Below are positions 17,141 to 28,647 of a DNA stretch of 64,000 nt, piece by piece; position 1 is the stretch's first letter, and every line of letters starts with the position of its first letter. A model generated the notes under the pieces. It was given only the letters and a program-made list of their open reading frames with translations. It searched no databases and had not been told where the DNA came from. Made by a program: the position numbers and the translations under genes. Source of the stretch: Draconibacterium mangrovi (lineage in GTDB: Bacteria; Bacteroidota; Bacteroidia; Bacteroidales; Prolixibacteraceae). The stretch is from NCBI RefSeq assembly GCF_010586825.1, contig NZ_JAAAGB010000001.1, forward strand, positions 868,001-932,000. Reading direction: 5' to 3'.

Positions 17141-18601
17141 ATGAAAAATCTAACTTCTCTCATTTTTGCAGCAGTAGTTTTATTCACTGCTTCGTGTACA
17201 CAAAAAAACCAACAAACAACAGCCACGCAGCAATCGCCAAATTTTGTGGTTATTTTTATCGATGATATGGGATATGGCGACCCTTGTTGTTATGGAGGTA
17301 CGGGATACAGCACTCCAAATATCGACAAGCTTGCAGCAGAGGGTATGCGTTTTACCAACTTTTACGCCGCGCAACCTGTTTGCAGTGCTTCGCGGGCAGG
17401 GTTACTCACAGGGTGTTACCCTAACCGCATTGGAATTTCAGGCGCACTGTTCCCTTACAGCAAGGTGGGCATTAATCCGGATGAAACAACTATTGCCGAG
17501 ATGCTGAAAGAAAAAGGTTACGCAACCGGAATTTACGGGAAATGGCATCTTGGACATCATAATGCGTTTTTACCACTTCAAAATGGATTTGATGAATATG
17601 TTGGGCTACCCTACTCCAACGATATGTGGCCACTATCCAATACCGGGCAAAAACTTCCTGAAGGACATGACCGGTTAAAGAACCCGCCTCTTCCGGTGAT
17701 GCATAACAACGATGTGCTTTTTACCATTAACAGTTGGGAAGAACAAGACACACTTACCACTCTTTATACCGAAAAAGCGGTCGACTTTATTAACCGAAAT
17801 GCCAACCAACCGTTTTTCTTATACCTGCCACATTCCATGGCACATATCCCTTTGGGTGTTTCCGATAAATTTCGCGGAAAAAGCGAGCAGGGTTTATACG
17901 GCGATGTAATGATGGAAATTGACTGGAGTGTTGGACAGATTGAAAAGGCGCTTGCTGAGAATGGGCTTAGCGAAAATACTGTTATTATTTTTACCACCGA
18001 TAACGGTCCGTGGCTCAATTTTGGCAACCATGCCGGATCATCCGGGGGATTACGCGAAGGTAAAACCACCAGCTGGGAAGGCGGACAGCGTGTACCGTTT
18101 ATTATAAAATGGCCAGGAAAAACTCCGGCAGGAACAATTTGTAATAAACTTGGCTGCGCCATAGATATACTACCCAGTTTTGCAGAGATAGCCGAAACAT
18201 CGCTTCCTGATTTAAAAATAGACGGTACCAGTATTGCTGAACTTTGGAAAGGAAATACCACCGCCAATCCTCGCGAAACCATTTTGTTTTATTACGGCAA
18301 AAACAACCTGAATGGCGTTCGCAAAGGAAACTGGAAACTGGTTCTCCCCCATACATGGGCATCGTACAACACCGAACCGGGAAGAGACGGGAATGGTGGA
18401 AAGCGTATTCAAATGACCGTTGAAACACCCGAGCTTTATAACATGATGCGCGATCCGGGAGAACAGTACAATGTTATAGAATATTACCCGGAGAAAGCCG
18501 CCGAGTTGATGCAGGTAGTTGAAAAAGCACGTGCAGAACTGGGTGACTTAAACGTGGGAATGGAAAAAGGTTCGGGCAACAGGGATATTGGCAAGTTGTA
18601 G
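17141..18601 (+). CDS. Sulfatase (family S1) lipoprotein, Cys-type active site CSASR
   Basis: A 486-residue sulfatase with a lipoprotein signal (FTASC, Cys19). The metal site opens with FVVIFIDDMGYGD (DD at 41-42) and the formylglycine precursor Cys81 is in PVCSASRAGLLTG. This has Ala where the classical C-x-P-S-R motif has Pro. Other family landmarks are GKWHLGH (about 141-147), HSMAHIPL (about 230-237) and TTDNGPW with the C-terminal metal ligands. It should desulfate sulfated glycans in the periplasm or at the cell surface after maturation by an anaerobic sulfatase-maturating enzyme encoded elsewhere. It has its own hairpin terminator shared with the convergent GH2 gene. The substrate sugar cannot be read from the sequence. 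Confidence 0.9.
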   Translation: MKNLTSLIFAAVVLFTASCTQKNQQTTATQQSPNFVVIFIDDMGYGDPCCYGGTGYSTPNIDKLAAEGMRFTNFYAAQPVCSASRAGLLTGCYPNRIGISGALFPYSKVGINPDETTIAEMLKEKGYATGIYGKWHLGHHNAFLPLQNGFDEYVGLPYSNDMWPLSNTGQKLPEGHDRLKNPPLPVMHNNDVLFTINSWEEQDTLTTLYTEKAVDFINRNANQPFFLYLPHSMAHIPLGVSDKFRGKSEQGLYGDVMMEIDWSVGQIEKALAENGLSENTVIIFTTDNGPWLNFGNHAGSSGGLREGKTTSWEGGQRVPFIIKWPGKTPAGTICNKLGCAIDILPSFAEIAETSLPDLKIDGTSIAELWKGNTTANPRETILFYYGKNNLNGVRKGNWKLVLPHTWASYNTEPGRDGNGGKRIQMTVETPELYNMMRDPGEQYNVIEYYPEKAAELMQVVEKARAELGDLNVGMEKGSGNRDIGKL

Positions 18602-18640
18602 GCTTTCGCCCCTAACCGGAATCCTATTTGTTGATGTATA

Positions 18641-18675
18641 AACCTTCAAGGTTTTAAAAACCTTGAAGGTTTAAA
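18641..18675. terminator. Bidirectional hairpin between the sulfatase and GH2 genes
   Basis: AAACCTTCAAGG and CCTTGAAGGTTT pair around TTTTAAAA-rich bases, between two convergent stop codons. Both sides are T/A-rich, so it can serve both genes. Confidence 0.7.
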
Positions 18676-18680
18676 TTTAA

Positions 18681-22454
<3,774 letters not shown>

Positions 22455-22473
22455 TTAAAAATTTTTTGATTTC

Positions 22474-22510
22474 TGAATGTTCATCCGCCAGCTGGCGGAG
22501 AATACATTCA
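22474..22510. repeat. Compound hairpin with a CCGCCAGCTGGCGG core
   Basis: Outer arms TGAATGT (22474-22480) and ACATTCA (22504-22510) enclose a perfect 16-bp palindrome TCCGCCAGCTGGCGGA (22484-22499). The same core occurs inside the repeat copy at 43601-43620. A second hairpin, TCATTCT/AGAATGA, follows at 22531-22557. Confidence 0.65.
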
Positions 22511-22714
22511 GGAACTCACATAAATTTTTATCATTCTTCTTTGTGAATTTAGAATGAGGAAAATTCATGTTCGTTTCATCATAGTTATTGTTTGTCCGAT
22601 TGTTACCCTTAAAAATACTTTTACTTCCCGAAAAAATACCATAAAGTTCAAATCTTTAACAGAAAAAATGGAAAATTTTATAATCCTCAATCAAAGTGGA
22701 ATAGTATGAATTAA

Positions 22715-22722
22715 TAACTTTG
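22715..22722 (+). promoter_or_regulatory. -7 box for the BNR-4 lipoprotein gene
   Basis: TAACTTTG matches TAnnTTTG. It lies 18 nt before the ATG at 22741, which supports that start over the in-frame alternative at 22720. Confidence 0.5.
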
Positions 22723-22740
22723 ACTCCCAAAATATTTACG

Positions 22741-24081
22741 ATGAAACCTATTCTGCTATTACCTGTTCTTTCGCTTGTATTTCTTTTTGCTTGTAACACT
22801 ACTCCGCAAAAAAGCGCTGAAACAACACAACAACAAAGCCCAGCTATTCATACACTTGGTGATGATGGTGCGTGGTGCTGGTTTTCCGATCCGCGTGCGA
22901 TATACACCGATGCCGATAAAATTGTTACCGGTTGGGTAAAAAAAGACGGATCGATTGAGGTGGCTTCCTTAAATCCGGAAACCGGTGATGCAAAATTCAA
23001 AACCATTTATTCGCAGCTTGAAGTTGACGATCATGATAATCCGGCTTTTACGATGCTTCCAAATGGAAACCTATTTACCATGTACGCCTGGCATTCAACA
23101 GGTAAAGGGGTTTTGAGCAATACCACAACAAAGGGTACTGATATTGGAAGTTTTGGAGAGAACGTGGTTTTCAAACCAAAAACCGAAGAATTGCTGACGA
23201 ATTTTCCAAGAGAAACTTACACCTATGCCAATCCTTTTGTGTTAAGCGAAGAAGATAATAAACTGTTTGTGTTTGGCCGTTGGATTGGCTATAAACCCAA
23301 CCTGATTATTTCGGAAGACAACGGCGAAAGCTGGAACGAACATTATGTGGTAATGAGCGATGTTCCGTTTACACACAACAACCGGCCTTACGTAAAATAT
23401 CATTCCGATGGTAAATCAAAAATCCACATGATATTTACCGATGGGCATCCACGGAATGAACCAACCAACTCGGTTTATTATTGCTATTACGAAAAAGGTG
23501 CATTCTGGAAAGCTGACGGTACAAAAATTTGTGATCTCGGCGGTCTGCCGTTTCAGGTTACTGATGCTACTGTGGTGTACAAAGCCGATGAAGAAACCGG
23601 CCGTGGCTGGATTTGCGATATCGTTGAAAGAGAAGGTACACCTTACATATTGTACTCTCGTCACCCGCAGGAAACCGATCATCGTTACTATTACGCCTGG
23701 TACAATGCCGACACAAAAACCTGGGAAGACCATGAAATTTGCAAAGCCGGGAAATGGTTTCCGCAAACGCCAGAAGGCCAAACGGAGCGCGAACCGCATT
23801 ATATGGGCAACATGACTTTCAACCCGAATAAACCCAACGAAATTTACCTGTCGCGAGAGATAAACGGCGTTTTTGAAATTGAAAAACGTACTACGGCCGA
23901 TGGTGGAAATTCGTGGGACATTGAGCCAATTACGCAAAATTCAACATTGGATAATGTACGGCCATACATCCCCCGCTATCAGCCAAAAGATGCAAAAACA
24001 GTGGTATTATGGATGGAAAACAACAAGTACATTCATTACACCGATTACGATTGCAGCATAAAGTACTACATTGAACCTTAG
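22741..24081 (+). CDS. BNR-4 repeat lipoprotein, candidate polysaccharide lyase or glycan-binding propeller
   Basis: About 446 residues from the ATG at 22741, which begins a lipoprotein signal (MKPILLLPVLSLVFLFAC). The body is a BNR-4-type propeller: DDGAWCWFSDPRAIYTD opens the first blade, followed by DDHDNPAFTMLPNGNLFTMY, then LIISEDNGESWNEHYVV and KRTTADGGNSWDIEP, the last two being Asp-box-like turns. BNR-4 proteins include ulvan-lyase families and many uncharacterised secreted proteins near sulfatases. The sulfatase and GH2 nearby fit a role in degrading a sulfated algal polysaccharide, but I see no diagnostic catalytic set and do not claim lyase activity. It stands alone, with its own promoter-like box. 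Confidence 0.75.
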   Translation: MKPILLLPVLSLVFLFACNTTPQKSAETTQQQSPAIHTLGDDGAWCWFSDPRAIYTDADKIVTGWVKKDGSIEVASLNPETGDAKFKTIYSQLEVDDHDNPAFTMLPNGNLFTMYAWHSTGKGVLSNTTTKGTDIGSFGENVVFKPKTEELLTNFPRETYTYANPFVLSEEDNKLFVFGRWIGYKPNLIISEDNGESWNEHYVVMSDVPFTHNNRPYVKYHSDGKSKIHMIFTDGHPRNEPTNSVYYCYYEKGAFWKADGTKICDLGGLPFQVTDATVVYKADEETGRGWICDIVEREGTPYILYSRHPQETDHRYYYAWYNADTKTWEDHEICKAGKWFPQTPEGQTEREPHYMGNMTFNPNKPNEIYLSREINGVFEIEKRTTADGGNSWDIEPITQNSTLDNVRPYIPRYQPKDAKTVVLWMENNKYIHYTDYDCSIKYYIEP

Positions 24082-24125
24082 AAAGATTAAATCATTGGGC
24101 ATTGGGTTCATAGATTTCTAATCTT

Positions 24126-24150
24126 GATTAACGATTTTTGATTGCAGAAG
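24126..24150 (+). repeat. Short dispersed motif GATTAACGATT...GATTGCAGA, copy 1
   Basis: GATTAACGATT followed by GATTGCAGA after three bases. The same motif occurs at 25743-25767, at 62205-62230 (variant) and inverted at 62606-62629. Always intergenic or at a gene edge. Confidence 0.55.
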
Positions 24151-24281
24151 AAATGGCAGATTGAAAGGTCATGAGTCATTGAACTTTTTAAATTTGGCAA
24201 TTTAACAGTTTTCAATCTTGAGCCATTTTTTCTAAAATAGCATCTTTTTGCCTATTTCTTTTCCAATCAGAATTAAAAGTA

Positions 24282-24289
24282 TAATTTTG
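24282..24289 (+). promoter_or_regulatory. -7 box for the Gfo/Idh/MocA lipoprotein gene
   Basis: TAATTTTG followed by C, a good TAnnTTTG match, 42 nt before the ATG. No clear -33 element at the expected spacing. Confidence 0.45.
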
Positions 24290-24331
24290 CGTGTACGCTA
24301 ACGGAAATCTATTAACTAATAAAATTATTTC

Positions 24332-25741
24332 ATGAAACATCTATCAACTGCGGCCGCCGCACTGGCAATTCTGTTTTCAGCATGCACGGGCAGCAACCAA
24401 AAATCAACTAATTCTGAAAAAGAAAAGAATATGTTTACGGGAGCAAAAGGAGAAGTGAAAATTATGACCCTCGACCCGGGACATTTTCATGCAGCTTTGG
24501 TGCAAAAATCGATGTACGACCAGGTTGATCCGCTTGTAAACGTTTATGCACCTGATGGTGCAGATGTAGAGGATCACCTGAAACGAATTGAAGGCTACAA
24601 CACACGCGCAGAAAATCCTACTTCGTGGGTAAAAAAGGTTTATAAAGGTGAAGATTACCTTGAAAAAATGCTGGCAGAAAAACCCGGCAACGTTATGGTA
24701 ACGGCAGGAAATAACAGGAAAAAAACCGATTATATTTTAAAAACTGTTGAAGCCGGAATTAATGTGCTGGCCGATAAACCAATGGTAATTACGCCGGAGG
24801 AATTTTCGAAACTTGAAAAAGCATTTCAGGTGGCCGAGGAAAATGGGGTTTTGTTGTACGATATTATGACCGAGCGCCATGAAATTACCACCATGTTGCA
24901 GCGCGAATTATCGCAACTTCCTGAGGTTTTTGGCACGCTTGTGAAAGGAACTGAAGAAGAACCTGCAATAACAAAAGAAAGTGTGCACCACTTCTTTAAA
25001 TATGTTTCGGGAAATCCGCTAAAACGTCCGGCATGGTTTTTCGACACAAATCAACAAGGCGAAGGTATAGTTGACGTAAATACCCACCTGGTTGATCTGA
25101 TCCAGTGGGAAGCTTTTCCTGAAGTTATTTTATCGAAGGAAGATGTTGAAATTGTTTCAGCCCGTCGCTGGACCACCGATCTTACTCCCGAGATGTTTAA
25201 AAAGGTCACCTACCTTGATGAATATCCGGAATATTTGAAAAAAGATGTTGACGGGGATATTTTAAAAGTATACTCTAACGGAGAGATCAATTACAAGCTT
25301 AAAGGAATTCATGCCAAAGCATCGGTAATCTGGAATTTTCAGGCTCCGGAAGGTGCGGCTGATACCCACTACTCGATTATGCGTGGAACCAAATGTAACC
25401 TTGAAATTATTCAGGGAGAAGCAGAAGGTTATAAGCCAAAACTGTACATTGAATCGACCAACGCTGATGTGAAAGAATTTGCCGGAAGCCTGAATAATGC
25501 TGTTACCGGCCTTGCAGAAACATACCCGGGGATCGCTGTAGAAAAAATTGGCGATAACAGGTGGATAATGAATATTCCGGAAGAGTACAGTGTGGGTCAC
25601 GAAGCTCATTTCGGACAGGTAACCGAAAAATATCTGAAGTATTTAGTTGATGGTAAACTTCCGGAATGGGAAGTACCAAATATGATTGTAAAATACTACA
25701 CCACTACCGAAGGTTTGAAGGCTGCTTTAAATAACGAATGA
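24332..25741 (+). CDS. Gfo/Idh/MocA-family oxidoreductase, lipoprotein form
   Basis: A 469-residue protein with a lipoprotein signal (MKHLSTAAAALAILFSAC). The N-terminal domain is a Rossmann-like fold of the Gfo/Idh/MocA family in which the usual GxGxxG is replaced by VKIMTLDPGHFHAALVQ. The nucleotide-binding helix region continues with VMVTAGNNRKKTDYILKTVE and LADKPMVITPEEF (the conserved DKP of the EKP motif). The C-terminal half has HLVDLIQWEAFPE and the sheet domain. This matches the putative oxidoreductase C-terminal domain group of Bacteroidota, exported glycoside-processing or oxidising enzymes. Substrate and cofactor use are unknown, and the degenerate dinucleotide loop deserves notice. 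Transcribed alone. Confidence 0.8.
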   Translation: MKHLSTAAAALAILFSACTGSNQKSTNSEKEKNMFTGAKGEVKIMTLDPGHFHAALVQKSMYDQVDPLVNVYAPDGADVEDHLKRIEGYNTRAENPTSWVKKVYKGEDYLEKMLAEKPGNVMVTAGNNRKKTDYILKTVEAGINVLADKPMVITPEEFSKLEKAFQVAEENGVLLYDIMTERHEITTMLQRELSQLPEVFGTLVKGTEEEPAITKESVHHFFKYVSGNPLKRPAWFFDTNQQGEGIVDVNTHLVDLIQWEAFPEVILSKEDVEIVSARRWTTDLTPEMFKKVTYLDEYPEYLKKDVDGDILKVYSNGEINYKLKGIHAKASVIWNFQAPEGAADTHYSIMRGTKCNLEIIQGEAEGYKPKLYIESTNADVKEFAGSLNNAVTGLAETYPGIAVEKIGDNRWIMNIPEEYSVGHEAHFGQVTEKYLKYLVDGKLPEWEVPNMIVKYYTTTEGLKAALNNE

Positions 25742-25742
25742 T

Positions 25743-25767
25743 GATTAACGAATGTCGATTGCAGATT
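25743..25767 (+). repeat. Short dispersed motif GATTAACGA...GATTGCAGA, copy 2
   Basis: GATTAACGAATGTCGATTGCAGA begins directly after the stop of the preceding gene. See the copies at 24126, 62205 and 62606. Confidence 0.55.
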
Positions 25768-25863
25768 TAAGAAGTATCTTCCTTAATAATAATCTGTCAT
25801 CAAAAATCATTAATCGATATACTCAAACCGGGTACCATTGATTTCAATAATTTTGAAAAAAAA

Positions 25864-25892
25864 TAAGGGTTTCACTGTTCGTGAAACCCTTA
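25864..25892 (-). terminator. Terminator of the CoA-disulfide reductase-like gene
   Basis: A 12-bp stem TAAGGGTTTCAC/GTGAAACCCTTA with a TGTTC loop. Read on the minus strand it is followed by TTTTTTTT, so it serves the gene ending at 25946. Confidence 0.8.
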
Positions 25893-25945
25893 ATAATATT
25901 GGCCGCGCAAATCTTTTAAATCTGCGTTCTCAGCGTTCTAATCTC

Positions 25946-28435
25946 TTAAATGAATAAATTCAAATTCGACTGGTCAGCTTCTTCCAAATAAGTAGCCACA
26001 CCGCCAATTTCAACACCTCCCATCAGCTCTTCTTTGTCAACGCCCATAACATCCATTGACATTTGGCAGGCAATCATTTGCACTCCGTTTTCCATGGCTG
26101 TTTGCAGCATGTCTTCCAGCGAGTCCACTTTTTTAGCCAGCATGCGCTTTTTCATCATTTTAGCACCCACTCCCATCATGTTCATTTTCGAGAGTTTCAA
26201 ATCGCCGGCATCTTTGGCCATCATCGAACCAAACATTTTGCTCATTATGTCCTTTTCAACATGTGGCTTGTCTGATTTTTTGATCACGTTCAATCCCCAG
26301 AAAGTGAAGAACAAAGTTACCTTGCTTCCCATGGCTGCCGCTCCGTTGGCAATTACCAGCGATGCCAGCGCACGATCCATGTCGTCGCTAAAAACCACCA
26401 TGGTTTTATTTTTTGCCGGTGCCGCACTTGTCTTCTTACTGCTTTCCTCTTGTTTTTTACCTTTTTCAATCAGGGCTTTTACTTTTCCCTTTTCAGCAGA
26501 AACCGAAACCAGTTTATTACCGGTCATGTTACACCACGACTTCACATCTTTCATAAAACCCATGTCGGTGGCAATTTGCTCCAATCGCTCCCCGGGTTTA
26601 ATATTTTCAATTTCCTGTTTCAGCTTCAAAATCGGGCCGGGACACTGCAAACCGCAAGCATCAACCTGAATGGTTTTTACCGCCACTCCTTCATTAACTA
26701 ACTGTCCATTATCCGCCTTCCCGCGATAGATGTGATCGTTTTTGGTAATGTAGTTGGCCTCGAAAATATCTTCGTTACTCTGTTTGCAAATCGAGTGCTC
26801 GTAAGTTTTGTATCCACCGCTGAGGTTGTAAACCTCGCTAAAACCCGATTGTGTAATAATCCGGCAGGCAATGTAACCGCGCAAACCAACGCCGCAATAA
26901 ACAATTATCTTTTTGTCTTTTGGCAACTCATCCAATCGTCCACGCAAATCGTCAACCGGAATATTCACTGAACCCTCAATATGTCCCAGTTCATTTTCTG
27001 CTGCAGTGCGAACATCAAGCAATACAATGTTTTCTGAATGGAAGTTATGAATCTCATCCCAGCTTACGATTTTAAGTTTGCCGCTCACGATATTTTCTGC
27101 CGCAAACCCCGCCTGGTTTACCGGATCTTTTGCCGATGAGAATGGAGGGGCATAAGCGTGTTCAATATCCTGCAGATCGTAAATGCTTCCACCTTGTTTC
27201 AGTACGGTTGCAATCAGGTCGATTCGTTTGTCAACTCCTTCGTAACCGATCATTTGCGCTCCATACAATTTTCCGTTTTCAGGGTGGAAAAGGATTTTCA
27301 GCGTATATGGCAAAGCATCGGGATAATAACCGGCATGCGAGGCACCGTGAATGATATTTGCTGTGTAAGGCATCATTTCATTCTTCAGCGTTTTTTCAGG
27401 AATACCGGTTGATGCCACAGTAATATCGAACACTTTGGCAATTGCCGTTGCGATGGCACCTTTGTACTTCCGCGTGTTTCCGCTAACAATATTGTCAGCA
27501 ACAATACGGCCTTGTTTGTTGGCCGGACCAGCCAGATAAATATTGCTCAGTTTTCCTGTTATCGGATGCGGGAAAGCCATCGCATCACCCAGTACATAAA
27601 TATTCTCATCGTTGCTCAGCAAGTACTCGTTGGCAATAATTCCGCCATTAGGAGCGAGTTCCAATCCGGCTTCACGAGCCAGTTTATTCTCAGGTTTTAC
27701 TCCAATCGACAGAATTACCAGATCCGTTTCAATCTGTCGTCCCGATTGCAAGGTAACATTCAATACGCCACCTTCACGTTTAAATGAAGTAACACCGTCT
27801 TTTAAGAAGAACTCCACCTGTTTGGTTTTCAGGTGCTGGTGAACTACTGCCGCCATTTCGTAATCGAGCGGCGCCATCACCTGTTTGGCCATTTCCACGA
27901 TCGACACTTTCATTCCCAGATGATGCAAGTTTTCAGCCATTTCTAACCCAATAAAACCGGCGCCAACTACAACGGCTCTTTTAGGTTGATGGTCGTTGCA
28001 GTAGGCCTTAACCTTATCGGTATCGGCAACATTGCGTAAGGTAAAAATCGATGGATCTTTAATTCCGGAAATCGGAGGTTTGATCGGTTCTGCGCCCGGC
28101 GACAATACCAGCTTATCGTACGATTCAGTGTAATCCTCGCCGGTTTCCACATTGCGAACAACAACCGCCTTATTTTCGCGATCAATTTTTACCACTTCAT
28201 TAAAAACCCGAACCTCAACGTTTAGGCGGGCTTTAAAACTCTCGGGTGTTTGCAAAAGCAATTTTTCCCGATCTTTAATAACATCTCCGATATAATAGGG
28301 CAATCCGCAGTTTGCATATGAAATATGTGCTCCACGTTCAAACATTATTATCTCCGCCTGCTCGTCTAATCGACGCAGCCTGGCCGCCACTGTTGCACCA
28401 CCGGCAACTCCTCCAATGATTAAATATTTAGACAT
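25946..28435 (-). CDS. Four-domain sulfur-trafficking flavoprotein: CoA-disulfide reductase + rhodanese + TusA + DsrE
   Basis: An 829-residue cytoplasmic protein. The first 450 residues are an FAD/NAD(P)H pyridine nucleotide-disulfide reductase of the CoADR type: GGVAGGATVAARLRRL binds FAD, and Cys43 in YANCGLPYYIGD is the single active cysteine. Residues about 455-550 are a rhodanese domain with IVYCGVGLRGYIA (catalytic Cys). About 595-665 is TusA (CGLQCPGPILKLKQEI, with the persulfide-carrying CPxP motif). About 680-829 is a DsrE/DsrF-like domain (VVFSDDMDRALASLVIANGA). The chain of four sulfur-handling domains suggests reduction of polysulfide or CoA-persulfide and relay of sulfane sulfur. 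It has its own terminator and a palindromic operator candidate upstream. The exact substrate is not known. Confidence 0.9.
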   Translation of the reverse strand: MSKYLIIGGVAGGATVAARLRRLDEQAEIIMFERGAHISYANCGLPYYIGDVIKDREKLLLQTPESFKARLNVEVRVFNEVVKIDRENKAVVVRNVETGEDYTESYDKLVLSPGAEPIKPPISGIKDPSIFTLRNVADTDKVKAYCNDHQPKRAVVVGAGFIGLEMAENLHHLGMKVSIVEMAKQVMAPLDYEMAAVVHQHLKTKQVEFFLKDGVTSFKREGGVLNVTLQSGRQIETDLVILSIGVKPENKLAREAGLELAPNGGIIANEYLLSNDENIYVLGDAMAFPHPITGKLSNIYLAGPANKQGRIVADNIVSGNTRKYKGAIATAIAKVFDITVASTGIPEKTLKNEMMPYTANIIHGASHAGYYPDALPYTLKILFHPENGKLYGAQMIGYEGVDKRIDLIATVLKQGGSIYDLQDIEHAYAPPFSSAKDPVNQAGFAAENIVSGKLKIVSWDEIHNFHSENIVLLDVRTAAENELGHIEGSVNIPVDDLRGRLDELPKDKKIIVYCGVGLRGYIACRIITQSGFSEVYNLSGGYKTYEHSICKQSNEDIFEANYITKNDHIYRGKADNGQLVNEGVAVKTIQVDACGLQCPGPILKLKQEIENIKPGERLEQIATDMGFMKDVKSWCNMTGNKLVSVSAEKGKVKALIEKGKKQEESSKKTSAAPAKNKTMVVFSDDMDRALASLVIANGAAAMGSKVTLFFTFWGLNVIKKSDKPHVEKDIMSKMFGSMMAKDAGDLKLSKMNMMGVGAKMMKKRMLAKKVDSLEDMLQTAMENGVQMIACQMSMDVMGVDKEELMGGVEIGGVATYLEEADQSNLNLFI

Positions 28436-28451
28436 TTCGTATTGTTATATG

Positions 28452-28482
28452 TAGATATCTATATTTTTAGAGCACAAAAATA
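28452..28482 (-). promoter_or_regulatory. Promoter and palindromic operator candidate of the CoADR-like gene
   Basis: On the minus strand TATTTTTG (28475-28482) matches the -7 consensus, and the perfect 10-bp palindrome TAGATATCTA (28452-28461) lies just downstream of the expected start of transcription, a usual site for a repressor. Confidence 0.45.
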
Positions 28483-28589
28483 TATAATTAACTTTTGCTC
28501 ATTTTAAACACAAATGGCGGGTGGTAAAAATTAACACAAATTTATCAGTCAAAAGTCATGACTTTGAAGGAACGGATTGGAGCAAAAAA

Positions 28590-28625
28590 AAACAGCTCTT
28601 TCAAAATGAATTAAAAGAGCTGTTT
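28590..28625 (-). terminator. Terminator of the M28 peptidase operon
   Basis: AAACAGCTCTTT and AAAGAGCTGTTT pair with a loop of about 12 nt. On the minus strand the stem is followed by a run of T. Confidence 0.8.
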
Positions 28626-28647
28626 CTCTGAGAAGTAATTTTCTAAA

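Noticed and set aside
22741-24081. Calling the BNR-4 protein a definite ulvan lyase
   Set aside because: The propeller is clear but I could not identify a lyase catalytic set.
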